A DNA stretch of 64,000 nt from Haliotis asinina (GCF_037392515.1 NC_090295.1:12419001-12483000); one strand, 5' to 3'. Positions 49,901-57,930 are shown, counted from the first letter of the stretch. Translations and numbers: made by a program. The notes: generated by a model from the sequence alone, not told the origin.

Positions 49901-50730
49901 ACGCTAAAGACCCACGTGCGGTGTTTGATGCCCATTTCTGGTGTCTCCCCGGATTTGCCTCAACTGGAAGGAAATGGCTGATACAATGCAAAGGGCAGTA
50001 ATCACAACGATGCTTCAAGCGTCACTGTTTCCGGAACTGAAAATCCTCGTCCACTAGTCGGGATTCCCGGAGAGCAGAGGTCCCAAGTAGCATGGATAAC
50101 TAACAAAACTGTGACTGAGTGACTATTTTTGTGTGTTGGCTGAGTGTCTTAAAACTTAAAACACCCTATCGCAAAAGTTTATTTCCTGTATTATCGGCGA
50201 CACTTTATTCATATCGATAATTATCAACATGTATCTGATTATCTGATTATCGATCCCTCTAGCCATCAAGCCATCACTAGTTATTAGACTTATTGAATGG
50301 GTGAGTTTAGTTATACGCCGCCTTTTGCAATGTTCCAGCAATATCACATCGGGGGACACCAGAATCGAACCCGCGTCTTTGGCGTGATGAGCGAACGCTT
50401 TAACCACAAGTCTAAGCCACCGCTCCATAGTGACCGTGTGTCATAATACGTTGTGCCTGGGTTGGGCAGCACACACACAGACACGTACGCACGCACGCAC
50501 ACACACACAAACACAGAACTATCCTCACCTATGCTTCCAGTATCCAGGATTCTCAGGTCATGTTTGCCGTCTTTCCCAGCTCTGCACGTCGTTCTCTGAC
50601 CACCGTCCCATATGACGTCAACACGACCAGCGCCATCTTGTGACACAACAGTACCCACGTGACCTTCACCTCCATCTCTCTCTCCGCTGGACCAGTCAGG
50701 CCCACGCACAACCCGTAAACCAACGTACAT
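29988..50730 (-). CDS. MIB-B: MIND BOMB (MIB2-like) E3 ubiquitin ligase, tandem paralogue
   Basis: Exons in coding order: 50730-50529, 48590-48419, 47735-47629, 47129-46932, 44645-44506, 42209-42105, 41530-41426, 40824-40671, 39113-38926, 38420-38266, 37459-37303, 36887-36733, 36462-36333, 35159-35057, 34950-34892, 32818-32655, 30917-30688, 30079-29988. All joins are GT-AG, phases agree, and 2616 nt close as 871 aa plus stop. Exon lengths equal those of MIB-A in 13 of the first 16; exons 8, 9 and 15 differ by multiples of 3. Domains in order: MIB/HERC2 (about 5-68), ZZ finger (76-113, CEGC, CKHC, CSTCY, H-x3-H), second MIB/HERC2 (to about 225), two MIB repeats (KGGW, KHGGW), ankyrin repeats (TPLMRAC, TTLHLAV, TPLHDAI, AALHIAA), one RING (795-829). 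The ATG at 50730 sits one base after an acceptor (AATTCAG/T ATG), so a non-coding 5' exon probably lies upstream. Introns hold a Tc1-like transposon, other decayed transposons and long satellites. The likely role is a Notch-ligand or related E3 ligase; substrates are not known from sequence. Confidence 0.88.
30190..30440. repeat. Tandem array of about 43 bp
   Basis: Three clear units containing tttatcaatctcggtacaca plus diverged units beyond, in MIB-B intron 17. Confidence 0.85.
30511..30665. repeat. 33-bp tandem array
   Basis: Five copies of a unit containing attcgatgtgtacatattgt then ttatcattttt, ending 23 bp from MIB-B exon 17. Confidence 0.93.
30688..30917 (-). CDS. MIB-B exon 17: RING finger
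   Basis: The acceptor TTTTTTCAG precedes 30917. Exon 16 ends ..AAG AA, so the join gives Asn at residue 765. A Pro-rich linker (EPPENQFRPQAPESP) leads to PCNKCFDKVADAKFVPCGHK, MCSSC and KCPLC: C-x2-C, C-x-H, C-x2-C, C-x2-C. MIB-B has the usual C-G-H where MIB-A has C-A-H. The donor GTAGGTGA at 30687 is conserved with MIB-A. Confidence 0.85.
31128..31385 (+). repeat. Type I interspersed repeat
   Basis: Contains gttcagttttacgccgcact, gatctgcgcaattgggaacc and gcaagcatgggttgctgaag. Confidence 0.92.
31830..32520. repeat. 29-bp tandem array in MIB-B intron 16
   Basis: The best-preserved core (about 32285-32500) repeats cttcatgcatcaagcattac followed by tgaatgtgt about eight times. The 5' part is diverged, with a longer higher-order duplication (31950-32200). 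Confidence 0.92.
32931..34234 (+). mobile_element. Tc1/mariner transposon with intact terminal repeats, inactive
   Basis: Inverted termini tactgagtcaaaaaa..gaaa..ttcaca face each other at 32931 and 34234, flanked by TA on both sides (32929-32930, 34235-34236), the Tc1 signature. The element is 1304 bp and lies antisense in MIB-B intron 15. Confidence 0.93.
33164..34089 (+). pseudogene. Tc1-like transposase, frameshifted and internally deleted
   Basis: The first frame starts MPRLSNVQRKRAVGML with a helix-turn-helix (DIARAMGNSRRTVYDL). After TRTRA it jumps to RLYSQTMRNRL, so roughly 30-40 residues of the usual second DNA-binding domain are missing. RERYAQCC and DRFGGGSCMVWG follow. A frameshift near 33650-33740 moves the rest into another frame, which holds IQHDNARPHTA, IEHVWDALGRR and GGHTQY before the stop at 34089. 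The first catalytic Asp of FSDES is Asn here (FSNES); the second Asp (QHDN) and third acid (IEH) are present. Three independent lesions make it inactive. Confidence 0.9.
35215..35445 (-). repeat. Type I interspersed repeat, diverged
   Basis: Contains acaggtggtcagactcgctg, ggattgtctggtccagactt and gctgaccgcggcgttaaaca; 56 bp from MIB-B exon 14. Confidence 0.88.
35906..36000 (+). repeat. Type I fragment
   Basis: Only the central part remains (gtggtcaacagcatgagcat), preceded by a short tctg repeat. Confidence 0.75.
36138..36302 (-). repeat. Type II SINE
   Basis: Reverse copy with complete head: acccatgtggagaatcgaac, ccggatctacagcgtggtga, ttaaccattaggccaccccg. It ends 31 bp from MIB-B exon 13. 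Confidence 0.9.
36595..36706 (-). repeat. Type I fragment ending beside MIB-B exon 12
   Basis: Contains ctggtccagactcgattatg and gctgagtgcggcgtaaaact plus the ACTC tail, 27 bp from the exon 12 donor. MIB-A exon 12 has a SINE tail in the same relative place and orientation. Confidence 0.88.
37093..37247 (+). repeat. Type II SINE
   Basis: Head ggtagggtagcccaatggtt, box B gacccgggttcgattaccaa, tail ttacaaccggtgtaaactaa. Confidence 0.9.
37460..38265. other. MIB-B intron 10, unique-looking AT-rich sequence
   Basis: Between exons 10 and 11. No exon, RNA gene or repeat recognised. Confidence 0.5.
39222..39366 (-). repeat. Type II SINE
   Basis: Reverse copy: gtgagtgagttttacgccgc, tagaacctgggtctccgtcg, cgctttcaccactaggctac. 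A Type I copy begins about 30 bp downstream. Confidence 0.85.
39398..39668 (+). repeat. Type I interspersed repeat, near full length
   Basis: GTGA repeat head, then tctgtaaatgatcgagtctg, gatctgcgcagttggaaacc, gcaagcatgggttgctgaag and a ccttcacgggttca end. Confidence 0.93.
39888..40120 (-). repeat. Type I interspersed repeat, diverged
   Basis: Contains ctaacgggatcgggtggtca and accactggattgtctagact; tail decayed. Confidence 0.85.
40213..40398 (+). repeat. Type I interspersed repeat, 3'-truncated
   Basis: The first 180 bp match closely (ttccagctatatggcggcgg), then the copy ends in an ACTC run instead of its own 3' half. Confidence 0.9.
41030..41375 (+). repeat. Composite repeat: 107-bp leader plus Type I body
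   Basis: gactatatgctggtgttgac through gaggtgctgagcaacaatct is followed directly by a Type I copy. The same leader-body junction recurs at 51048-51355, so leader and body have moved or been copied together. Confidence 0.8.
41902..42046 (-). repeat. Type II SINE
   Basis: Reverse copy: gtactgctttacgctgcttt, ggtaatcgaacggggtcttc, gctttaatcactcggctacc. Confidence 0.85.
42222..42745 (-). repeat. Type II SINE split by a foldback element
   Basis: The SINE's tail half (42222-42286) and head half (about 42668-42745: gtgggaaatcgaacccggaa, gcgactggcctaaccactat) are separated by the palindromic element at 42287-42664. Confidence 0.8.
42287..42664 (-). mobile_element. Foldback/MITE-like palindromic element, copy 1
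   Basis: About 378 bp matching 55231-55609 in reverse complement with few differences. Within it, arms of about 75 bp around ttccgtg.aataccatttt.attaaac..gtta fold on each other, and a second short palindrome (agtgtaatattttcacttca) sits near the other end. No coding frame. It interrupts a Type II SINE. Confidence 0.85.
42985..43690 (-). pseudogene. Tc1/mariner transposase remnant
   Basis: On the minus strand, broken frames show KFHMWGEISSLGATPLCIFS (usual KFHVWGGIS..GATPL), then DILNGHLLQTG, then PDLNPIEHV about 43200. These are the conserved DDE-domain blocks. Stops and frameshifts lie throughout, and a palindromic element (43239-43383) is inserted just before the PDLNPIEH block. Confidence 0.8.
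43239..43383. mobile_element. Short palindromic MITE
   Basis: Arms of about 30 bp, acaaaactctcgtaagccta and the reverse complement of tagacttacgagagttttgt, enclose about 80 bp. It is inserted in the Tc1/mariner remnant. Confidence 0.8.
43885..44165. repeat. (ACT)n/(GCT)n trinucleotide array, about 280 bp
   Basis: Alternating blocks of ACT and GCT triplets with a few TTC/TTG changes, in MIB-B intron 5. It stays in register throughout, so all three frames of a strand stay open; these are not genes. Confidence 0.97.
44185..44430 (-). repeat. Type I interspersed repeat
   Basis: Directly follows the trinucleotide array. Contains gtggtcaggctcttagattt, ctggtccagactcgattatt and gctgagtgcggcgtaaaaca. 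Confidence 0.9.
44926..46260 (+). pseudogene. Tc1/mariner transposase remnant with nested insertion
   Basis: The N-terminal frame (44926-45186) holds an intact-looking helix-turn-helix: SAKVISSRTGIPLSTVYHIL, then GRPRKLT. The downstream DDE-domain is spread over frames: KFWTETNFQSAPKVQ near 45810, QQDNDP near 46010 and SPDLNPVETLWG near 46090-46120. A 365-bp palindromic element splits it at 45366-45730. It lies in MIB-B intron 4, antisense to the gene. Confidence 0.85.
45366..45730. mobile_element. Long-inverted-repeat MITE inserted in the Tc1/mariner remnant
   Basis: Terminal arms of about 110-120 bp (left 45366-45475, right 45625-45730) match as reverse complements around ggcaaactgt, gcgcagcgtagagaatatga and tgttggcaac. 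The 8-bp direct repeat GGTTGAAC flanks it at 45358-45365 and 45731-45738, which fits a hAT-type target duplication. No transposase inside. Confidence 0.85.
46655..46797 (+). repeat. Type II SINE with long ACTC tail
   Basis: Head ggcggggtagccaagtgatt, box B gttcgattccccacatgggt, core tgatattgctggaatattgc, then about seven ACTC units. Confidence 0.92.
47339..47405. repeat. (CA)n/(CGCA)n tract
   Basis: CA units grade into acgcacgcacgcatgcacac, in MIB-B intron 3. Confidence 0.95.
47888..48175 (-). repeat. Type I interspersed repeat, full length
   Basis: Runs from cccgtgaaggtcccggggag through ctaacgggatcgggtggtca to gctgagcgcggctgaaaata and the ACTC tail. One of the most complete copies. Confidence 0.95.
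48660..48700. repeat. (GTGCGTAC)n tract
   Basis: About four GTGCGTAC units leading into a GTGA-type Type I head. Confidence 0.9.
48700..48950 (+). repeat. Type I interspersed repeat
   Basis: Contains ggtctgtagataatcgtgtc, aattgggaaccgatcacgtt and gcctgaccacccgatcccct; about 110 bp from MIB-B exon 2. Confidence 0.9.
48955..49078 (-). repeat. Type II SINE, head truncated
   Basis: Reverse copy: ggttttacgctgttttagca, gggaaatcgaacccgggttc. The box A half is missing. Confidence 0.8.
49539..49795. mobile_element. Palindromic element with a tRNA-like centre
   Basis: Arms of about 95 bp face each other: left caacatat..gggatttcacttcct..gtacttttttttggttgag to cgggattcgaacccgc, right the reverse complement with a few changes. 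The loop, with the start of the right arm, carries a tRNA-like stretch: gtcgcggtggctgagcgggt (box A) and gagggttcgaatcccggatg (box B). Acceptor ends do not pair fully, and no anticodon arm is credible, so this is not a working tRNA gene. Confidence 0.85.
49858..49960 (+). repeat. Type II SINE, 3'-truncated
   Basis: Head ggatggcctagtggttaaag, decayed box B (cacgtgcggtgtttgatgcc), core start tttctggtgtctcccc. Confidence 0.85.
50298..50428 (-). repeat. Type II SINE
   Basis: Reverse copy: gtgagtttagttatacgccg, gaatcgaacccgcgtctttg, cgctttaaccacaagtctaa; 100 bp from MIB-B exon 1 on its intron side. Confidence 0.9.
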
Positions 50731-51047
50731 ACTGAATTGCCAAAAGTTCATGTTTTAATTGACAGACAGTTGCAACAAACTCAGCAACTTCAGGGCGCAT
50801 TTAATGTATAAAAAAGATTTCGTTTTAATGAAATTGTAGAAAAAGAAAAACGAACTTGCAGGCTTCTATACTTTCAGCTGTTATAATCCATTGCTATTCC
50901 TATGAATACATTAAGCAGAAATTAAATACAGCTGTCAAAAACTGGAAGCTGTCTAAACCGGCACTCACTGGGACTGAAGAAATAATCCAGTTTAGACAAT
51001 GGGCCGGATTATGGAGCTGACGATATCTGTACAAGCCACGGATTGAA

Positions 51048-51355
51048 CTGAGACTATATGCTGGTGTTGACAACTTGCCGGATTGGATAGATGCCGGTTC
51101 TGACAGCTTCCACTGTAATAAGAGGTGCTGAGCAACAACCTGCGCATGAAACGGAGTGAGTGAGTTTAGTTTTACGCCGCACTCATCATTATTACAGCCA
51201 TATAGCGGTGGTCTGTAAACAATCGAGTCTGGACCAAACAATCCAGTGATCAACAACATGAGCATCGATCTGCGAAAATGAGAACCGATGACATGTGTCA
51301 ACCAAGACAGCGAGCCTGACCACCCGATCCTGTTAGTCGCCTCTTACGACAACCG
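51048..51355 (+). repeat. Composite repeat: leader plus Type I body, copy 2
   Basis: gactatatgctggtgttgac leader joined to a Type I copy at the same junction as 41030-41375. Confidence 0.8.
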
Positions 51356-52329
51356 CACATTTTTACCAACATTCAATACAAACCCCCCAAAACATTTTTG
51401 CTCCATGTTACCTGTTTGTTTGTTTTTTGTTCAGCATGCGTGTTGATGACACAAATAAACAAAATGCACAAATAACCAGACAAAGCAAAGTGAGTTTAAA
51501 TTCATAAATCATTGTCCCAAGTAGCTTCAATCCCTTCCCCCCCCAACCCCCACCCCCGAAAAAAAATTAAATACATACAATACTATAAAACAAAAATAAA
51601 TAAAAAATAATGAAAACTTAAAATGAAATAAACTAAAAAATTTGGATAAATACACAAAAATAATAACTACTTGAATGAGTGTAATACAACTTAATATGAA
51701 TTAAAAAATCGCACTCGCCAAAATTACACATCATATTACATTGCACCATGATGGATTTTACGTCCAGTTCTTCGGTTCCCAGATTATATTTATAGTTCCC
51801 AAATTATATTTCTTGATTGATAGTGTTCAGGTTGGGGTATTGTCGGTCAAAGAAATAATACACCCTGACGCATGTGCAGCAAGGGCAACATGTAAACTAC
51901 AAGCCTGAGCAACAGGGACAAGACCGATGAGGAAATAAGTAACGGTCAAGTCTAACGATGCAGAATGTCACGCATAGAATCGAAAGAAGAAAAGTAGTTA
52001 TAGGTTTAACAAGGCAACTAATCATTCATAAATATATAAACATTCCTAGACATTACACTCGAGCTGTTTTAACCTGTGGTCCGAATCAAACAACGTACCT
52101 TAATACGAAAGTGTAAACTGCCCTAGTCTTGTCAGCTGATGACGTGAGGCTATAAATAGTGACATGCGGGAAATACATAGATTCGCTTTGAGAGCTATAT
52201 TTAGAAGAAGTGCGTATTGACTCCCGGGTCGTTTCAGCCCAGTAAGGTCATACATAGTATTCCCAGAAATTATTGAGAAAGTTGTTTCAGGAAATATCTA
52301 ATACAGTTACAAAGGTTTAACTTAAATTA
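51356..52329. other. AT-rich intergenic stretch
   Basis: A-rich low-complexity sequence (51540-51670) and unique-looking DNA. No gene or element recognised. Confidence 0.5.
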
Positions 52330-52514
52330 ATGTGCTGAGATAGGGTTCGCTTACAGTCAAAGTGTCTTTCAGTACTTAATGGGACCTCCTTACCCTTCAA
52401 TACACAAATGAAGCCGCCTAAGGTAAACTACCGATCAAAGCTTGTAGGAGATCGTGTGACAACGTATCCCATGGCCAGTATTCTACCTCTTCTGTTCTCA
52501 TATCAGCGACTTGT

Positions 52515-52690
52515 GAAGGTCCGGGTTAGAACGTACCTTCAGTAACCCATGCTTGTCATAAGACTAACGGGGTCGGGTGGTCAGGCTCGCTGACTGGTTG
52601 ACACTTCATCGGTTCCCAGTCGCTGAACTCGATGCTCATGATGGTGATCACTGGATTGTCTGATCCAGACCAGTTGTTACAGAATGCCGT
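52515..52690 (-). repeat. Type I interspersed repeat, partial
   Basis: Contains actaacggggtcgggtggtc and gatcactggattgtctgatc; inserted in the Tc1/mariner remnant. Confidence 0.85.
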
Positions 52691-52749
52691 TTGAATATTG
52701 CTTGCTTGCCATAAAAGGAATGGAGAGACTTTATAACGTTTTGGCAATA

Positions 52750-53022
52750 TCAACCCGTGAAGGTCTCGGGGTAGAATAGGCCTTCAGCAACCCATGCTTG
52801 CCATACATGGCGACTATGCTTGTCGTAAGAGGCGACTAACGGGATCGGGTGGTCAGGCTTGGTGACTTGGTTGGCACATGTCATCGGTTTCCAATTGCGC
52901 AGATCGATGCTCATGTTGTTGATCACTGGATTGTCTTGTCCAGACTCGATTATTTACAGACCACCGCCATATAGCTGTAATATTGCTGAGTGCGGCGTAA
53001 AACTACACTCACTCACTCATTG
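52750..53022 (-). repeat. Type I interspersed repeat, full length
   Basis: Runs from cccgtgaaggtctcggggta to gctgagtgcggcgtaaaact plus ACTC; inserted in the Tc1/mariner remnant. Confidence 0.95.
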
Positions 53023-53402
53023 AATATTGCTGAATCCAGGGTAACACTGAACTCATTCACTCACTCTTCCGAAACCACTGTTTTGGTGTGTTTTGGGTCG
53101 TTATCATACTTGAAAATCCCGTAATGTTCATACAGAAGCAACCTTAGTGCTTAGAGTACCGCAGGACAGTGATAAAGGTATGGGAGTTTGGGTCACCTTA
53201 GCTCTGAGATCGCTTTATACGACGATACCCTAGGGCTGAAAATAGGCCAGTGTAACCTTGAACATTTTTGTTCTGTAACCACTGTTTTGCGTGGCGCATT
53301 GTTTGTCGGGTCGGAATCCAACTACCCACATACAGTGTCAGGGCCGTGGGAAGGAAGTGAGCATTCAAAGGAACATCATCAGCATTGATCCACCCATTTG
53401 CG

Positions 53403-53605
53403 ACCATGCTTGTCGTTAGAGGCGACTAACGGGGTCGGGTGGTCAGACTCGCTGACTTGGTTGACACTTGTTATCGGTTCCCATTTTGCGAAGACACTAT
53501 TGTTATTGATCACTGGATTGTCTGGCTCAGGCTCGATTATTACAGACTTCAGCCACATAACTGGAATATTGCTGAGATCAGCATAAACGCAACTCAGTCA
53601 GTCAC
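53403..53605 (-). repeat. Type I interspersed repeat, diverged
   Basis: Contains ctaacggggtcgggtggtca and attgatcactggattgtctg. Confidence 0.85.
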
Positions 53606-54239
53606 GACCCCTCAGACATATGCAGGATGAAGGGAGATAATGCTGTTTCGACAGACTGTCACACCGTATCTGATATGTATCCTAAAATACTCATCGAAAA
53701 CAGAAGTAAAATGTGTTTTACTTTTATTTCGTAGTTTTGAACACAACTTACGTTTGATTGTTAAATGAGTTATGATAACCTTTTTTCCCAACCTTTTTCC
53801 AAAAGTAACAATATTTCCGAAATCTGTTTACAAGAGAGCCAGTCATGTCATTTTTAGCCCTTGAATTTCATCCAAGTCACAACGTAGGGTTTCTTATGCC
53901 AGCTATATTATGCAAGTAGGATGTAATTTCCATAGGTTAGCGAACATAATACATTTTACGATAAATATCACATACCATTCATACTTTATTCCTTTTATTC
54001 TAAACAATATGTGCAAAATAACTGATTGAGGGATTTTCTCAAAACATTTTTCATGCCTGTACTTTTATTAAATGTTTTCTTTATTTACGAGTTCATTCAT
54101 ATTTTTGAATGCCAATTGCACATTCGCTATGCAGGAAAATGCATGTGCTACAGATAGTGGACACCAACCCTTATTGTTGTTGATTGTGACGTAAGGCTTA
54201 AAAAGTCTCTGAAGTTGTTGATATTGTGCATTGTTTACC

Positions 54240-54810
54240 TTTAAAATGGTACGGTCGCCGGTTGGAGACGTGCTCAGTTTTCACAATTAATTAGCATGTT
54301 CAACTGATGAATACATTCCTGTTTGTCGACATTATTCATAGTAATCATACGATGTTATGTAAGAGTCAACGATGCATGACTGAAAAGGTACACGAAGAAA
54401 AAGGTCAAGTGAATGAGGATGGGGATGTAGGTCGGAAATTGATATGAGCGCCCACCCTCTCCGGACCTCACAGATGTGACTTCGCCGCCTGTACTTACAA
54501 CTCCCCCGACAGGGAAGGTTTAGGAATGGGTTCACGTAATTTGCATGTCACATGCATTTTATTGATACGTTCTACAATAGTCCCATAGTTGCCATGTTGC
54601 ATGTACTACACGTATAAAGCTAACACTTTATTGATTTTGGATTAACATGGTGACGAATCAAAGCCAAATCCAGCGATAAAATTAAGAATACGATCTATAA
54701 AATTGAAGTGTGCATACAGTCTGTAACGATCCCTGTGTGGTCACGCGATGATTTCAAAGGGAGACAACTCTGCCATTCGTTTGGACTGCCGTGTTAAATA
54801 TTTTCGTGCT
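54240..54810 (+). repeat. Duplicated intergenic block, copy 1 (empty site)
   Basis: Collinear with 56930-57760: shared gatgaatacattc.tgtttg, gtaatttgcatgtc.ca.gca and aagggagacaactctgccat. This copy lacks the Type I insertion of copy 2. Confidence 0.8.
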
Positions 54811-55230
54811 TGGCAAGCAAACATTGGATCATAATACTCTTGGCCACAACTGTCAGATACGGGTAAAACGTAAATTATGCAGCCTTTTTGTCAGAGATTT
54901 GGTTGGCCCGAGCTGACTTAGTTAGATATAAGTTCCATTTAAAATTTGGTCGAATGAATAAATTACACTGATTTGAAATGATGTATCGGCAAAGGGTGTG
55001 TTGAAGCGGGTGTAAAATACCTGGCTTCTTGAGATGGCATGTGAGACCACATCATTAAGGGTATCTTAATTATTGTCAGGGTTTTAGTCGAAGAATTTTT
55101 GTTGTTTGTCAAGCATGAGGGATAAGAGGGATGATGTAAAGTACATGTTTCGGGGGTCTTTGATCCCAAGTGAGGTAATTTCACTTTAAATTAGTTGCTG
55201 GCTATCTATGGTCCAGTTTCATATTGCATT

Positions 55231-55609
55231 TTATTACTCGCCCGTTGAAGATACTGCAGTGTAATATTTTCACTTCAATATTACACTAGCGTAATACCGC
55301 TTGACGTATGACGTCAAAATGGTTCAATGTTGTGACGTCACAATGCTAATGTTGATGTCGCGATTTTACTAGACCTTGCTTGACTTGAAAGCTGAGAGTC
55401 CTCAAACTGTAGGCAATTTCACCGCAGTTTCTGTAAATTTATGTTGGCGAGTAATAAACAGAATACTCAACTGGCTTCCGTGAAATACCATTTTCATTAA
55501 ACTCGTTAAAGATTTAGTATTAAACTCGCTTTCGCTCGTTTGATACCAAATCATTAACTCGTTTAATAAAAATGGTATTACACGGAAGGTCGTTTAGTAT
55601 CCTCTATTT
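55231..55609 (+). mobile_element. Foldback/MITE-like palindromic element, copy 2
   Basis: Near-identical reverse complement of 42287-42664, with the same internal palindromes. Confidence 0.87.
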
Positions 55610-55734
55610 ATGATGATACATACTATGTATGGTTACATACTAGTTATAAACAACATGACTGGATTTATGAACAATTTTATTTTGTCTGCCAAAAAAATGT
55701 TTCAAGTAAAGGTATAGCTGAGATTTTGCCGATG

Positions 55735-55965
55735 TGAAGATACGGGTTAGAATTAATTCAGAAACCCAGGGTTATCGTAAGGGACGACTAACGGGATCGG
55801 GTGGTCAGGCTCACTGACTGAGGTGACGCATTGCATAGTATCCCAACTGCGTAGATCGACGCTCATGCTTTGATCATTGGTCTGTCTAATCCAGGCTCGA
55901 TTACTTGAAGATCGTATAGCTGGCACATTGCTCCGTGCGGCGTAAAGCTAAAGTCACTCACTCAG
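55735..55965 (-). repeat. Type I interspersed repeat
   Basis: Contains ctaacgggatcgggtggtca, gtagatcgacgctcatgctt and ctccgtgcggcgtaaagcta. Confidence 0.88.
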
Positions 55966-56104
55966 TGTGACCCAAATACGTAACTCGATGATCGTTATGT
56001 CAATCACTGTATTATCTGGTCCAGACTTTATCTTTTACAGTTTAGTCAATATTTACCATTTTTTTCACAAGTATCAGTAGTTATGGTATCAATTTGATTA
56101 ACCA

Positions 56105-56205
56105 TCAGGGTCGATGCTCATGCTGTTGACCACTGGACAGTCTGGTCCAGACTCGATTATTAAAGGGCTGGTGTCACATGGTTGGAATATTGCTGAGTGA
56201 GTCGT
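56105..56205 (-). repeat. Type I fragment
   Basis: Contains gtcgatgctcatgctgttga and agtctggtccagactcgatt with part of the tail; a plus-oriented fragment (56205-56300) follows. Confidence 0.8.
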
Positions 56206-56374
56206 GAGTGAGTGAGTGCGAAATTGGGATACGATGACGGGTCAACCAAACCAGCGAACCTGACCACCCGATTCCGTTAATCGCCTGTTACGTTGGTGAA
56301 AACCAGTTCTAACTCCGGTTTGTTGTGTGTAAGGATCTTAACTACACGTAATAGTGTTCAGTTCCAATATATGT

Positions 56375-56570
56375 TAACTTGTTTGTTTAACGCTACACTC
56401 ATCATAAAAAATATCCCATCTATATGACTGTGGTATGCAATACTCGAGTCTTGACCAGACAAACCAGTGTTCAATATCATGAGCATCGATCTACGCAGTT
56501 GGGATACGATGACACGTGTCAGTCAAGTCTTGGGATGCTGGAGATCGATTTTAACTTGCATCTTCGCGGG
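56375..56570 (+). repeat. Type I interspersed repeat, diverged
   Basis: Contains tatcatgagcatcgatctac and agttgggatacgatgacacg. Confidence 0.8.
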
Positions 56571-56929
56571 TTCGTTATTTGTAATCAGCCCTTTGACACG
56601 TACATACAACCTTTACTGAAAAGATCACAAAATAATCTACTTTCGAAAATGCGAAAATCCTCTGCCTTTTATGCAGGATAAGGGAGATAAGCTTGTCTCG
56701 GCATACTGACAAACACTACCTGTGACTATCTGTGCATCCTAGTCCTAATCTCGAGTCCCTCGGGTCTTTGAAGCTAGGATATTGCTGAGGGTGGCGTAAA
56801 ACAACACTGAGGCATGCAAGCAATGAAAACCCGAACATAGTAAATTATCTTGAGACAGTTTATGTCAAACGAGTTGACAAATAACAGGGGCGTAAACAAC
56901 TGAAACCTCGTGCATTGGTGGAGACTGTA

Positions 56930-57760
56930 TGAATTACAGCCGCAGGTTCGAGACGTACTTTGTATTTACAATCCGCATGATCAAAGATGAATACATTCAT
57001 GTTTGCCAACTAATTATGCATACGAAACGACGGCAAGGTCATGACATCACCAGCAGAACGGAAAAGACAGTAGCAGGTTGAAAAGGTCTAGTGATTGAGG
57101 GGGTGGTTATTAGTCAGAAACAGGTTCAACGGGCACCAAACCTTTCCGAACCTCAGCTCTCCTCCATTCGCCGCGACATCATCAACCCCTGCGGCTCGTG
57201 AGTGAGTGAGTGAGTTACGTTTTACGCCGCACTCAGCAATATTACAGCTATATGGCGGTGGTCTGTAAATAATCGGGTCTGGACCAGACAATCCAGTGAC
57301 CAACAACATGAGCATCGATCTGCACAATTGGGAACCGATGACATGTGTCAACCATGTCAGCGAGCCTGACCATCCGATGCCGTAAGTCGCCTCTTACGAC
57401 AAGCACAGTCGCCATTTATGGCAAGCATGTGTTGCTGAAGATCTATTCTACCCCGGGACCTTCACGGGTCCAGAAGTGTAAGGAATGAGTATACGTAATT
57501 TGCATGTCTCAAGCATATTGTTGACAAGTACTGCAATAGTCTTACTGTTTCCGGTTGTTAAAATGAGCATTCAACTGAATTTGGATTGGTACAGTGACGA
57601 ATCAAAAGCACATGCAGTGATAAGTTTAGGAATATGGTACATCAAATTCAGATGTGCCATCTGAAACGGTCAATATTTGGTCACGCGACGATTTTAAAGG
57701 GAGACAACTCTGCCATTCTTAGTTGGCGTTGGAGTGCCGTGTAAACATGTCCAACATTTT
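56930..57760 (+). repeat. Duplicated intergenic block, copy 2 (filled site)
   Basis: Matches 54240-54810 on both sides of the Type I element at 57197-57475, which accounts for the extra length. Confidence 0.8.
57197..57475 (+). repeat. Type I interspersed repeat, full length, inserted in duplicated block
   Basis: Runs from gtgagtgagtgagtgagtta to ccccgggaccttcacgggtc. The empty allele-like site in copy 1 of the block confirms both ends. Confidence 0.96.
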
Positions 57761-57886
57761 TGTACATTGTATGATTGTATTCGATATGAACACCCGTGAC
57801 CTCGATCCTGGAGTAAGTTGAGTATTGTTTTGAGTTTTGTCAGAGAGTTGGTTCAACCGCGTTGGGATGTGTTGACCTGAGCGACA

Positions 57887-57930
57887 ATTAACCCCCTGGA
57901 TGCCGAGTCCCTGTGGCATCCAGGGGGTTA
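57887..57930. other. Perfect 17-bp hairpin
   Basis: ttaaccccctggatgcc and its exact reverse complement ggcatccagggggttaa enclose a 10-nt loop (gagtccctgt). No flanking gene in reading distance. Confidence 0.9.

Larger units (their letters stand above)
52330..53400 (-). pseudogene. Tc1/mariner transposase remnant, interrupted by Type I repeats
   Basis: The 52330-52480 part matches the 3' part of the remnant at 42985-43690 (ggatatggtgtgacagcata / ggagatcgtgtgacaacgta). A minus frame at 53198-53400 reads LNAHFLPTALTLYVGSWI then MRHAKQWLQNKNVQ, matching the usual HLLP..TL.GDSWI..QDND..HT..KQWLQ region with the QDND block lost. Two Type I copies sit between the parts. Confidence 0.7.
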
